Positions 30,441 to 39,374 of a DNA stretch of 42,790 bases are shown here, in pieces. The DNA comes from Mycobacterium sp. NAZ190054 (GTDB lineage Bacteria > Actinomycetota > Actinomycetes > Mycobacteriales > Mycobacteriaceae): contig NZ_LMVQ01000090.1 of assembly GCF_001545925.1 (NCBI RefSeq), positions 1 through 42,790 of the forward strand, written 5' to 3'. How positions within the stretch are numbered: the stretch's first letter is position 1; every line of letters starts with the position of its first letter. The notes beneath the pieces are model-generated. The model was not told the DNA's origin. It searched no databases and saw only the letters and a program-made list of their open reading frames with translations. The position numbers were made by a program, and so were the translations under genes.

Positions 30441-30752
30441 TCAGTCGATCGAACCCCGGAAGTCGATGCCCTGTTGCGCGGCCTGCGCCCAGTCGTTCAT
30501 GTCGACGACAGGGTGGATGTTGAACGAGTTGAACGGGGCGAATTTCATTGTCTCGGTGAGCAACTCCGTCGGATTCTCCGTCTCCACCACAGCGAATCCG
30601 CCCTCGCCGTCGAGGCGCCCGACGAACTGGTGGAAGGTCGTGCCGGCCGGCGGCTGCCACTTGGAGAACAGCTCCAGGGCGCGGCGCAGTGCTTCCTCGT
30701 TGTCCCTGCCGGAAGCGCCGAGGCGCGACGTCCAGGTCATGGCGTACTTCAT
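30441..30752 (-). CDS. DUF3303-family protein
   Basis: This 103-aa protein starts at ATG 30752 behind AGGAGAACCCC. It reads MKYAMTWTSRLGAS, FSKWQPPAGTTFHQFVGRLD, GGFAVVETENPTELLTETMK and FAPFNSFNIHPVVDM, which matches the small ferredoxin-like fold of the DUF3303 family. The function is unknown. It converges with the citrate-synthase-like gene with 16 bases between. Confidence 0.8.
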   Translation of the reverse strand: MKYAMTWTSRLGASGRDNEEALRRALELFSKWQPPAGTTFHQFVGRLDGEGGFAVVETENPTELLTETMKFAPFNSFNIHPVVDMNDWAQAAQQGIDFRGSID

Positions 30753-30958
30753 GGGGTTCTCCTAGCACGTAGCTGAACAAGGGCGCCCCTCAGTGTCCTC
30801 GCCTCGCTCGCTGTCCGAGGGCGATTGGAGGACTCCCCGGCCGCTGCTTGAATCCTGAAAAGTTAGCCGCCGCAACGGGTTTTAGCTGAGAGGAAAGCTG
30901 TGAACTCGCTGCGGGCCGGGCGCCGGGCGTAGCTTTGGTGGAAAAAGAGGAGGCCCTC

Positions 30959-31453
30959 ATGATCCACCGATTCCTGCGTCTGATGACAGCCACCGTCGCG
31001 TCGGTGCTCCTGCTGGTCACGGTGAGCCCACCGGCGGCGCTGGCCGACGACCGGCTCGACTTCACCGCGACCACGCTCAGCGGTGCGCAGTTCGACGGCG
31101 CGTCGCTGCAGGGCAAGCCCGCCGTGCTGTGGTTCTGGACTCCGTGGTGCCCGTTCTGCAATGCGGAGGCGCCGTCGGTCAGCAGGGTGGCCGCGGCGAA
31201 CCCGGGGGTGACGTTCGTGGGTGTCGCCGCCCGGTCGGACGTCGACGCCATGCGGGGCTTCGTGTCGAAGTACGGCCTGAACTTCACCAACCTCAACGAC
31301 GCCGACGGCGCGATCTGGGCGCGCTACAACGTGCCGTGGCAGCCGGCCTACGTGTTCTACCGCGCCGACGGCTCGTCGACGTTCGTGAACAATCCGACCT
31401 CGGCGATGCCGCAGCAGGAACTGCAGGAGCGGGTGTCCGCGCTGGGCGCGTAA
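30959..31453 (+). CDS. Secreted thioredoxin-like protein (DsbE/TlpA type)
   Basis: This 164-aa exported protein has a signal peptide (RFLRLMTATVASVLLLVTVS, cut near ALA) and a TlpA/DsbE thioredoxin fold with the active site WTPWCPFCNAEAP. The second half has WQPAYVFYRADGSST with the conserved cis-proline. GAGGAGG lies just before ATG 30959; a TAGCTT box at 30931 may be the -10. The next gene is a CcdA-type membrane donor, so the two form an extracytoplasmic disulfide system like Rv2878c/Rv2877c. Confidence 0.88.
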   Translation: MIHRFLRLMTATVASVLLLVTVSPPAALADDRLDFTATTLSGAQFDGASLQGKPAVLWFWTPWCPFCNAEAPSVSRVAAANPGVTFVGVAARSDVDAMRGFVSKYGLNFTNLNDADGAIWARYNVPWQPAYVFYRADGSSTFVNNPTSAMPQQELQERVSALGA

Positions 31454-31457
31454 CCGG

Positions 31458-32300
31458 GTGCAGCCGGATCTGGTCGGTCTGGCCTTCGCGGCCGGTCTGG
31501 TGGCGGCGCTGAACCCGTGTGGGTTCGCGATGCTGCCCGCCTACCTCGCGCTGGTTGTGCGGGGAACCGGCAGCCGGGTCCCGGCCGCGGTGGGTCGCGC
31601 CGTTTCCGCGACCGTGGTGATGTCGCTGGGCTTTCTGACGGTGTTCGCGGCGTTCGGGCTGCTGACGGTCGCGGTGGCCTCCGCGGTGCAGCAGTACATG
31701 CCGTACGTCACGGTGACCATCGGATCCGTGCTCGTGCTTCTCGGCGTCTGGTTGTCGTCCGGGCGGGAGCTGAGCATGGTCCGGCCGGGCCGAGGGAGTG
31801 GCGCGGGGTCGGCCCCCACGTCGCGACTCGGTTCGATGTTCGGCTACGGCGTGGGGTATGCGGTGGCGTCGCTGTCGTGCACGGTCGGACCGTTCCTGGC
31901 GCTCACCGGTGCCGGCACCGCTGCCAGGGGTGTCGCCGCGGTGTGGATCTACCTGGCATATGCGGGCGGGTTCGCGTTGGTGGTCGGCGCACTCGCGGTG
32001 ACGGCAGCCGTCGCCGGCTCCGCGCTCGCGGACCGGATGAGGCGAATCCTGCCGTATGTCAACCGGATCGGCGGGGCGGTGCTGGTTCTGGTCGGGCTGT
32101 ACGTGGCGTACTACGGCTACTACGAGCTCCGGTTGTTCGCGGGCGGCGACCCCGCCGACCCGGTGATCGCCGCGGCGGGCCGGATACAGGGCGCGCTCGC
32201 CGGTTGGGTGCACGCGCACGGATCGTGGCCGTGGCTGACCGTGCTGGCTCTCGCGATCGCCGCGGCCTCGGCCTGGGCGTGGCGGGTCAGACGCCCGTAG
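31458..32300 (+). CDS. CcdA/DsbD-type membrane thiol-transport protein
   Basis: This 280-aa membrane protein has about seven hydrophobic segments and the two conserved cysteine signatures of the family, ALNPCGFAMLPAYLAL at the start and ASLSCTVGPFLALTG in the middle. It passes electrons from cytoplasmic thioredoxin to extracytoplasmic thiols. It starts at GTG 31458, four bases after the stop of the DsbE-like gene, which is its likely electron acceptor. It ends 12 bases before the converging SBP56 gene. Confidence 0.88.
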   Translation: MQPDLVGLAFAAGLVAALNPCGFAMLPAYLALVVRGTGSRVPAAVGRAVSATVVMSLGFLTVFAAFGLLTVAVASAVQQYMPYVTVTIGSVLVLLGVWLSSGRELSMVRPGRGSGAGSAPTSRLGSMFGYGVGYAVASLSCTVGPFLALTGAGTAARGVAAVWIYLAYAGGFALVVGALAVTAAVAGSALADRMRRILPYVNRIGGAVLVLVGLYVAYYGYYELRLFAGGDPADPVIAAAGRIQGALAGWVHAHGSWPWLTVLALAIAAASAWAWRVRRP

Positions 32301-32312
32301 CGCCGGCCTCAC

Positions 32313-33722
32313 TCAGCTGAAGCAGTAGGAGTCCGACGACGCGTCGCCGCCCTGGAGCCGGATCTGGTGTACGCGCCGGCCACGGAACTCCTCGCCGTGC
32401 GGGAAGAAGGCCGGGTCGATGCTCAGTCCACCGTCGGGCTCGACGTCGAGCTTGGCCATCCAGGCGCCGACGCCGTCGGGGTAGAACTGGTCGTCCCACG
32501 CCCCGTACAGCGAGTTGGTGAAGTACACCCGGCTCCCGTCGCGGCTGACCTCGACCATCTGCGGACCGCCGGCCAACGGCATGTCGGGCATCGCGGGATG
32601 AGGGGCGCGGCCCACGATCCCGCCGAGCCGCACCGATCCGGTCTGCCGCGGGCTCGCGGGATCGGAGACGTCGAACTGCTTGAGTTCACCGGTGCCCCAG
32701 CAGGACACGTAGAGGAACCGGTCGTCCACCGACAGATCGATGTCGGAGATCAGCGGCGGCACCGCGCCGAACGGCTTGAGCGCGGGAGGCAGGAGCTCCG
32801 GGTCGGCGGGTTCGGCGGGAACGGTGATGACCTTCTCGGCCTTCCACTCGTCGCCGTCGCGGAACCAGCGCCAGACCGAGCCGGAGAGGTCTTGGGTGGA
32901 GATCACGACGCCGACGAAGCCCCACGTCGCCTCCGGGTCGTGGGACGGGCGCACCTCCAGCGCCATCTGGTGCTGGGGCCCCAGCTCGATACGCTGCTGA
33001 TGTTCGCCGGTGGCGAGGTCCCAGAAATGGATGGCGTGGCCATACTTGTTGCCCAGCAACAGTTCCGGCACGATGCCGTGCTCGATCATCGACGGGCTGC
33101 CCCATTCGCTGGAGATCAGCACGTTCTGGTTCAGGTGCCACCAGGCGTCGTAGTGGAAGTGCTGCGGCCCGCGGTCGGTCTCCCAGGCGCGCAGGACGTC
33201 GAACGTGGTGTGGTCCAGCAGCGCGATCCCACCGGGCCCGTCGTCGTCGCCGGCCGGGCCGCCCAGGCAGGTCAGGAAGACGCCGTCGGGACCGCAGTGC
33301 AGGGTGTGCGGACGCGAGTATCCCGCCTGTGCGGACAGGCTTGCCGCGTCGATCGTCTTGACCAGCATGGGGTTTCGTGGATCCGGCTGGGTGTCGAACA
33401 CGTAGACGTTGGACGAGCGCAGCCCGGGGACGAGGAGATGCCGGCGGGCGAGGCCGTGCATGTCGTGGCCTTCGTGCTTGAGCGCGCTGCTGCAGGCATT
33501 CCAGCCGAAGTGATGCAGCTCGTCGCCGCGGCCGGGAACGTCGGTCCAGCCGACCACATGCCCGTAGGTGGCCGACGCCGGATCGACGTCGACAACGGTC
33601 ATCGCGTCGGGTTTTCGGGCGGCGCGGTCGAAAGCCACCACATAGGCGAGCTTTTCGTCGGGAGCCGCCGCCGCCTCGGCGGCGGTCCGGTAGAACGTCG
33701 GATCGATGGTCGGATGAGCCAT
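32313..33722 (-). CDS. mtoX: Selenium-binding protein SBP56 / methanethiol oxidase
   Basis: This 469-aa protein has a seven-bladed beta-propeller pattern typical of SBP56: GWNACSSALKHEGHDMHGLA, SRPHTLHCGPDGVFLTCLGG, DAWWHLNQNVLISSEWGSPS, VPPLISDIDLSVDDRFLYVS, and VEVSRDGSRVYFTNSLYGAW near the end. Family members oxidise methanethiol to H2S, H2O2 and formaldehyde and use copper. ATG 33722 has GGGGAGG six bases upstream. There is no signal peptide on this start, unlike periplasmic members. Confidence 0.88.
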   Translation of the reverse strand: MAHPTIDPTFYRTAAEAAAAPDEKLAYVVAFDRAARKPDAMTVVDVDPASATYGHVVGWTDVPGRGDELHHFGWNACSSALKHEGHDMHGLARRHLLVPGLRSSNVYVFDTQPDPRNPMLVKTIDAASLSAQAGYSRPHTLHCGPDGVFLTCLGGPAGDDDGPGGIALLDHTTFDVLRAWETDRGPQHFHYDAWWHLNQNVLISSEWGSPSMIEHGIVPELLLGNKYGHAIHFWDLATGEHQQRIELGPQHQMALEVRPSHDPEATWGFVGVVISTQDLSGSVWRWFRDGDEWKAEKVITVPAEPADPELLPPALKPFGAVPPLISDIDLSVDDRFLYVSCWGTGELKQFDVSDPASPRQTGSVRLGGIVGRAPHPAMPDMPLAGGPQMVEVSRDGSRVYFTNSLYGAWDDQFYPDGVGAWMAKLDVEPDGGLSIDPAFFPHGEEFRGRRVHQIRLQGGDASSDSYCFS

Positions 33723-33857
33723 GTGGCACCTCCCCGATGGGGCCTGTGCAGATCGTAGTCTCGGTGACTGATCTGAACCTCGGTTTCGGGTGGAAAAATC
33801 CACGGTGGCATGACGGATCGGCTGCAGCCGTTTGCTGCGGGCCGCAGGTATGAGCGT

Positions 33858-34706
33858 CTAGAAGACGCGGATCCAGTCGACCAGCATCTCAGCCGGGTAG
33901 GTGCCGCCGGCGGGTTCGCGGCCACCGGAGCCGCCGATGGCGATGTTGAACACCGGGGACATCGTGAAACCGGGATCGTTGAAGGGCCAGTCCGGCAGGG
34001 AGTCCGACCGCACCGTGAAAAACGGCTCCATGCCCGGCTGGTAGTCCTTCCAGAAGTACATGCCGGTCGGCTGCCAGGTCATCCGCCAGGTGTGCCACTC
34101 CCCGTCGATCGGGTGCTTGTGGGTCTGGAACATCGTGCCGTCCAGCCGGGCGTGCACTGTGCTGCCCGACGGCCAGTCCCGGTTGCCGTACCACTCCACG
34201 ATGTCGATCTCACCGCCGCGCACCGGGTTGTCGTTGATCAACCAGAACGCGGGCCACGCGCCGTCGGTCAGGCAGTTGAGCTTCAGGCGCGCCTCCCAGG
34301 TCGTCCCGACACCGCCGCGCCAGTTGCCGACGATCTTCGCGCTGGCGTATTTCTCCTGGATGTTCGCGCCTTCACCGCGGGTGGCGCGGATGACCAGGTT
34401 GCCGTTTCCGTCCTGGAAGACATGCTCCTGGTCGGTGACGTAACGGCCCATGTTGTAGGGCTTGTCCCATTCGACCGGGTTCCGGATGGTCTCCCGGACC
34501 GGGACGATGAACCACGATGCCGGGTCCGGCGGTGAACCGGCCGGCCCGTTGAACTCGTCGGCGAACAAAAGTCCAGGTGCGGGCTGCGCGGCGGGGGCGG
34601 GGGGAGGTGCGTCCCCGATCACCGGCTGGGCACCGGCCTTGGGAATCGGCAGTGCGGCAGCAGCCGCCCCGAGCCCCAGCGTCAACATTGCGCGTCGGCG
34701 ATCCAT
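33858..34706 (-). CDS. Exported GH16 beta-glucanase (Rv0315-like)
   Basis: This 282-aa secreted enzyme has an N-terminal RRRAMLTLGLGAAAAALPIP segment that could be a Tat signal, a Pro/Ala-rich linker, and a GH16 jelly-roll domain (ASWFIVPVRETI, TTWEARLKLNCLT, AFWLINDN). The catalytic GEIDIVEWYG holds the E-x-D-x-x-E triad. WPFNDPGFTMSPVFNIAIGG and AEMLVDWIRVF close the domain. It is expected to cut beta-1,3-glucan outside the cell. The start ATG 34706 has a weak site. Position and family match Rv0315 as I recall it. Confidence 0.88.
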   Translation of the reverse strand: MDRRRAMLTLGLGAAAAALPIPKAGAQPVIGDAPPPAPAAQPAPGLLFADEFNGPAGSPPDPASWFIVPVRETIRNPVEWDKPYNMGRYVTDQEHVFQDGNGNLVIRATRGEGANIQEKYASAKIVGNWRGGVGTTWEARLKLNCLTDGAWPAFWLINDNPVRGGEIDIVEWYGNRDWPSGSTVHARLDGTMFQTHKHPIDGEWHTWRMTWQPTGMYFWKDYQPGMEPFFTVRSDSLPDWPFNDPGFTMSPVFNIAIGGSGGREPAGGTYPAEMLVDWIRVF

Positions 34707-34771
34707 GCTTGGCACCCTTGAACGGTAAATCGAACAGCGGTGATCTGGGTGGCTGAAACGCCGATGGATTG

Positions 34772-35932
34772 TCAGCCCTGCTGACCGGGCGACGCGTCGG
34801 CGAGGTCGTAGACGTGTTCAGGGGTGACGATCGACGTGAGCGCTTGCGCCAGCTGGCCCGCCGAGTGCTGCTCCGGAACGTCGGAGTTGACCGCGACCAC
34901 CAGCGTCGCGTCCCGCGCCGGCAGGTACACGAGCACGGTGGCGTAGCCGGGGATGTCGCCGTTGTGGCCGATCCAGCCGTGCGAGTCGAAGATGCCGAAG
35001 CCGTAGCCCACCCCGGGCGCCGCCGGCGTGAGACGCTGCAGGCGCTCGGCCGTCATCGCCGGCGACAGCAGGGTGCCGCGGCCCAGCGTGAGCGCCCAGT
35101 TCCTGAGATCGCCGACGGTGGAGACGATCTCGCCCGCGGCATCCGCCCATGTCGGGTTCCACAGGCTGGCGTCGTGGACGGTGCCGTCGGGCGCCTTGTT
35201 GTAGCCGTGCGCGAACGGCAGCGGCATCCGCCCGTCCCGGGGATACGTGGTGCGGGTGAGGCCGCCCGGGCCGAAGAACCGCTGCGCGAAGTACTCACCC
35301 AACCTCTGTCCGGTGATCTTCTCGACCACCATGCCCAGTAGCACGTAGTTGGTGTTCGAGTACTGGTACTCGGCTCCGGGCGCGAAGTTCATCGGCTGCG
35401 TGAAGGCGGCGTCGATCAACTCACGGGGAGTGAACGCGAACGCGTCGGGGCCGGTGGGCGCCAGGCGGTACAGCTGGTCCACGAACGCCGGGTTCTCGGA
35501 GTAGTCCGGCAGTCCACTGCGCATCCGGCCGAGGAGGTCGAGGGTGATCACATCACCGGACGGGACACCGGGGACGTACCGGGAGATCGGATCGTCCAGA
35601 CGGACCCGGCCCTCGTCGACGAGCTGCAGCACCGCGGTCGCCGTGAACGTCTTGGTGACACTGCCGATTCGGTGGTGGGCGTCGACGGTCATCGGGGCGC
35701 CGGTGTCGGTGTCCGCGACCCCGACCGCGGTGGTGTAGTCGAGCAGTCCCGGCACGGCGAACGAGACGATCGCGCCGGGCACGCCCATCTCGGCGACCTT
35801 CGCCGCGATCACGGTGTCCAGCCGGGCGGTGAGGTCGGCCGGTTGCGCCGCGACCCGGATCGCGGAGATCCCGCTGACGAGGAACATCACGGACGTCATC
35901 GCGAGCACTGTGCGGACGATGCTCACGGCCAC
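34772..35932 (-). CDS. Serine beta-lactamase/D,D-peptidase-family hydrolase
   Basis: This 386-aa exported protein has a hydrophobic N-terminus (VRTVLAMTSVMFLVSG) and the class C beta-lactamase/esterase fold. Catalytic motifs are SVTK (in RIGSVTKTFTA), YSN (in YQYSNTNYVLLGMV) and HNG (in GHNGDIPGYATVLV). Enzymes of this group cut esters or D-alanyl peptides; true beta-lactamase action is not implied. The start GTG 35932 has GGAGGGG upstream; GTG 35926 is also possible. It converges with nothing and lies between the GH16 and glycosyltransferase genes on the same strand. Confidence 0.86.
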   Translation of the reverse strand: MAVSIVRTVLAMTSVMFLVSGISAIRVAAQPADLTARLDTVIAAKVAEMGVPGAIVSFAVPGLLDYTTAVGVADTDTGAPMTVDAHHRIGSVTKTFTATAVLQLVDEGRVRLDDPISRYVPGVPSGDVITLDLLGRMRSGLPDYSENPAFVDQLYRLAPTGPDAFAFTPRELIDAAFTQPMNFAPGAEYQYSNTNYVLLGMVVEKITGQRLGEYFAQRFFGPGGLTRTTYPRDGRMPLPFAHGYNKAPDGTVHDASLWNPTWADAAGEIVSTVGDLRNWALTLGRGTLLSPAMTAERLQRLTPAAPGVGYGFGIFDSHGWIGHNGDIPGYATVLVYLPARDATLVVAVNSDVPEQHSAGQLAQALTSIVTPEHVYDLADASPGQQG

Positions 35933-35986
35933 CCCGACCCCTCCGGCTTCGAATGTGCCGGAGCATATCCCGGGAAGGCGCGGGTG

Positions 35987-37174
35987 TCAGCCGGTCGCCG
36001 TGGACGCGACCGTGGGCAGGCAGGCCGTTCGGCGTGGGTGGGTGCCCGCGACGCACCGGTCGTAGAGCTTGAGGTACGCCGCGGCCATCACGGCCGGGGT
36101 GAACCGGCGTTCGGCGGCTTCGCGGCAGCGGACGGGATCGATCCTGTCGACCTCGGAGATGAGCTGTGCCAGTGTGGCTTCGTCGCCGAACTCGGCGAGT
36201 GAACCGGTGCCGGGTTCGATCAGCTCGGGCAGACACCCGCGGCGGAATCCGACCACGGGCGTGCCGAGGGCCAGCGACTCGATGACGGCGGTACCGCCCG
36301 GTTCCTCCCAGCAGACCGGGAACAGCGTCGCTCGCGCGGTCGCGACGACGTCGTCGCGCTCAGACCCCGTCGCACTTCCGATCCAGCGCACCCGATCACC
36401 GTCGACGTGCGGCGCGACCGCCTCGCGCCAGTACCGCACGTCGCCGTAGCGATCCGCGTTCGGGTCGGCCTCGATCCGCTCGAGTGTCGGGTAGGGCCCG
36501 ACCGGACCCGCGAACACGAGACGCCATCCGCGGCGCTGCGCGAGGCGGGCGGCGATGTGCTGGCCCTTGTTGGGCGTGATCCGGGCGACGAGGACCAGGT
36601 GATCGTCCTTGTCCGGCAGGGGTCTTCGGTGGGCGCCGTCGGCCAGCGGCGTGGCCAGGTGCACGTGCCCGACGCTGTGAGCGCTCAGCCGTTCGGGGGC
36701 GCGGCACATCTGAGCCGCGGAGACACCGTTGACGCCGAAGCGTCCACGTCCGTCGAAATTGCCATAGAACGCGCGGTGTTTGGCCAGATCCCAGTGCAGC
36801 GTGTGAAGCACCGGCGGACGGTCGGCGCCCAGGGAGCTGAGCACACTCGGGCCGGCGACCTCCATGTGGTCGTGCACCAGATCGATGTCCGAACGGCACC
36901 GCACTTCGTCGGCGATGCGCTGCATGTGTGCCGCGGCGATCCCGACGACATCGTTGTAAGGCTCGGAGAGGTGGGCGAACTGCGGCTCGTCGAACACCGT
37001 GATCTGCTCGTCGACCTCGATCGTGCTGCGGCCGACGGTGGCAAGGACGACACGGACCCCGTGCCGGCGCAGCTGCGGTATCAGCGTGGCCACGATGTTC
37101 TCGATACCGCCGTAGCCGACCGGTGGGACCGGCAGCCACGGACCGGCGTTGATCAGCACTGTCAGGGCGCCCAT
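35987..37174 (-). CDS. GT4-type glycosyltransferase
   Basis: This 395-aa enzyme has the GT-B fold of family 4: N-terminal PPVGYGGIENIVATLIPQLR, middle SDIDLVHDHMEVAGPSVLS, and a C-terminal donor half with LVLVARITPNKGQHIAARLA, VRWIGSATGSERDDVV and the EX7E motif in EEPGGTAVIESLALGTPVVG. The transfer from a nucleotide sugar to an unknown acceptor takes place in the cytoplasm. The N-terminal frame extension to 38296 is a shadow of the oxidoreductase gene, so ATG 37174 is used. It diverges from the Gfo/Idh gene. Confidence 0.9.
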   Translation of the reverse strand: MGALTVLINAGPWLPVPPVGYGGIENIVATLIPQLRRHGVRVVLATVGRSTIEVDEQITVFDEPQFAHLSEPYNDVVGIAAAHMQRIADEVRCRSDIDLVHDHMEVAGPSVLSSLGADRPPVLHTLHWDLAKHRAFYGNFDGRGRFGVNGVSAAQMCRAPERLSAHSVGHVHLATPLADGAHRRPLPDKDDHLVLVARITPNKGQHIAARLAQRRGWRLVFAGPVGPYPTLERIEADPNADRYGDVRYWREAVAPHVDGDRVRWIGSATGSERDDVVATARATLFPVCWEEPGGTAVIESLALGTPVVGFRRGCLPELIEPGTGSLAEFGDEATLAQLISEVDRIDPVRCREAAERRFTPAVMAAAYLKLYDRCVAGTHPRRTACLPTVASTATG

Positions 37175-37279
37175 GACCCCGAGTACCCCTTGCAGGCGCG
37201 TCAAATCTCCCGCCGCGCGGCGTAACGGTGGCGGGCCGGGGGTACACGTGGTCCGTCGCGGGAGGCGGGAGACCAGCCG

Positions 37280-38254
37280 TTGCAGCGCTGCAGAGTGGGG
37301 TTCGTCGGGGCGGGCGGCGTCGCCGCGCGCCACGCGCGCCATCTGGCCGGGTTTCCCGACGTGCAGATCGTCGCGGTCACCGACCGCGACACGGCGGCCG
37401 CGCAGGCGTTCGCCGCGACGACCGGCGCCGCCCCGGTTCCCAGCCTCGCCGCGTTGGTGGCCGGGTCGCCGGACGCGGTCTACGTCTGTGTGCCGCCGCA
37501 TGCCCACGGCGCCATCGAGGAACAGATACTCGCGACCGGAACCGCCCTGTTCGTCGAGAAGCCGCTGGCACTGGACCTTCCGACCGCGCAGCGCATCGCC
37601 GGCGAGGCACGCCGAAGCGGTGTCGTCACCGCGGTCGGACATCACTGGCGCTATTCGCCGGCGATCGAGATGGTCCGGGAACTGCTCGACGGCCGGACCG
37701 TCCGGCTGGTCGCCGGGTCCTGGATCGACCGCGTGCCGCCGGTGTCGTGGTGGAGTACGCGGGCGCTGTCGGGCGGTCAGATCGTCGAGCAGGCGGTGCA
37801 TGTCCTGGACCTGATCCGGCTGCTGTGCGGTGAGGTCGTCGAAGTCAGCGCGTACGCGAACGCCGCACCCCCGTGCGCCCCGGGCGCGGATGTCGACGGA
37901 GCCACCGCCGCGATCCTGCGTTTCGGCTCCGGTGCGGTGGGCACCGTGGCGGCGGCGTGCTGCCTGAACTGGAAGCAGCTGGCGGGTCTCGACCTGCACG
38001 CCGACGACGTGTCGGTCACGATTCACGAGGACGGCGTCGTCGCGCGGACGGCGCAGGGGCCGGTGCAGCGCAGTGTGGAACCCGATGACGCGAAGCGCGC
38101 CGCCGACCGTGCGTTCATCGACGCGGTGCGCGGTGACGGAGCCGCCCGCAACGGCATCCTGGTCGACTACGACGAGGCACTGAAGACGCACGAATTGGCT
38201 TGCGCCATAGCGACTTCGGCGCTGCAGCACCGGGTCGTGAGACTCGATGGCTGA
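37280..38254 (+). CDS. Gfo/Idh/MocA-family oxidoreductase
   Basis: This 324-aa enzyme has an NAD(P)-binding N-terminal domain (VGFVGAGGVAARHARHLAGF, DAVYVCVPPHAHGAIEEQIL, and the EKP motif in ALFVEKPLALDL) and a C-terminal substrate domain (GHHWRYSPAIEMV, EQAVHVLDLIRLLCGEV with the usual H-x-x-D pattern). Family members oxidise or reduce sugars and inositols. The start is TTG 37280 with GGGAG eight bases upstream; GTG 37295 is an alternative. The stop overlaps the next start by eight bases, so the two are coupled. Confidence 0.87.
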   Translation: MQRCRVGFVGAGGVAARHARHLAGFPDVQIVAVTDRDTAAAQAFAATTGAAPVPSLAALVAGSPDAVYVCVPPHAHGAIEEQILATGTALFVEKPLALDLPTAQRIAGEARRSGVVTAVGHHWRYSPAIEMVRELLDGRTVRLVAGSWIDRVPPVSWWSTRALSGGQIVEQAVHVLDLIRLLCGEVVEVSAYANAAPPCAPGADVDGATAAILRFGSGAVGTVAAACCLNWKQLAGLDLHADDVSVTIHEDGVVARTAQGPVQRSVEPDDAKRAADRAFIDAVRGDGAARNGILVDYDEALKTHELACAIATSALQHRVVRLDG

Positions 38255-39374
38255 CCGCCGGTTCACCGTCGTGGTCGAGGGCCGCGGCGTTGTCACGCTT
38301 CGCGACGAACCGCCGTGGGGGCCCGCACGTGATGGTCAGTTCGACGTCGAGACCGTGTTCAGCGGACTGTCGACCGGAACCGACCTCAGCTGGGTGAAGG
38401 GCTCGAACCCGGCGCTGCACAGCAGGTGGGACGCGGAGCTGGGACTGTTCACCGCGGGAGAACCCGATGCCGGCTACCCGATCGAGAAGTTCGGGTACAT
38501 GCAGGTCGGCCGCGTCACCGACAGCGCCACCCCCGCCGTGGCGCCGGGCGAGCTGGTGGCCATGACCTACGGTCACCGCAGTGTTCACCGCGCCGACGGG
38601 CTGACCGAACGTTTCGTGAAACTGCCCGAGACGCTGGAACCGGTGTTGGGGATCTACGCCGCCCACATGGGACCCATCTGCGCCAACGGCCTGCTGCACG
38701 CCGCCGCCGACATCCACGGGACCGATGTGCGAGGCCTGGGCGACGGTGTCCGGGGCCGCCGCGTCGCGGTCACCGGCGCCGGGGTCGTCGGCCTGTTGAC
38801 CGCGCTGTTCGCCCGGCTGCACGGTGCCGCGTCGACGGTGCTGGTCGATCCGACCCCGGCGCGCTGCCGGATCGCGGCCGATCTCGGGTTCGAAGCCCTC
38901 GATCCGCGCGACGGGGATCCGGCGGTGGTGCTGAAAAGCCGGTGGCGCCACGGGGCCGGTGACCGCGGCGCCGATGTGGTGTTCCAGTGCCGCGGCCAGG
39001 ACAGTGCGCTGGCGCTGGCCCTGCGCATCGTGCGGCCCCAGGGCACGGTCATCGACATGGCGTTCTACCCGGCGGGATGCGAGAACGTCCGGTTGGGCGA
39101 GGAGTTCCACCACAACGGCCTGAGCCTGCGCTGCGCGCAGATCGGACGGGTGCCGCGCGGGACCGGCCATGTGTGGGACCGCGACCGGCTCAGCGCCGAG
39201 ACACTCGATCTGCTGGCCGCCGAGGGTGACGGCATCGCCGAGCACGTCATCACCGAGTACGCACCGCTGTCCGAGGCGCCGGAAGTTCTCACGCGGCTGG
39301 CCGATAGCCGGCATGACGGGCTCCAGCTGGTGTTCACCGGAGCGGAGTGGAGGGCTACGGATCAAGAACCCTGA
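38247..39374 (+). CDS. MDR-type dehydrogenase lacking the classical zinc cysteine
   Basis: This 375-aa protein belongs to the medium-chain dehydrogenase/reductase family. It has an N-terminal GroES-like domain (VFSGLSTGTDLSWVKGSNP), a coenzyme motif VAVTGAGVVGLLTALFARLH (residues 169-188), and VFQCRGQDSALALALRIVRP. The usual catalytic cysteine after SG is serine/threonine (SGLSTGTD), as in BchC-type and related members, so a zinc-independent or differently bound metal reaction is likely. It is coupled to the Gfo/Idh gene. Its end overlaps the end of the Fic gene by 20 bases. Confidence 0.85.
   Translation: MADRRFTVVVEGRGVVTLRDEPPWGPARDGQFDVETVFSGLSTGTDLSWVKGSNPALHSRWDAELGLFTAGEPDAGYPIEKFGYMQVGRVTDSATPAVAPGELVAMTYGHRSVHRADGLTERFVKLPETLEPVLGIYAAHMGPICANGLLHAAADIHGTDVRGLGDGVRGRRVAVTGAGVVGLLTALFARLHGAASTVLVDPTPARCRIAADLGFEALDPRDGDPAVVLKSRWRHGAGDRGADVVFQCRGQDSALALALRIVRPQGTVIDMAFYPAGCENVRLGEEFHHNGLSLRCAQIGRVPRGTGHVWDRDRLSAETLDLLAAEGDGIAEHVITEYAPLSEAPEVLTRLADSRHDGLQLVFTGAEWRATDQEP

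Noticed and set aside
32367..33758. 463-aa plus-strand frame
   Set aside because: It is a shadow of the SBP56 gene; there is no domain and its composition is Val/Gly/Arg-biased.
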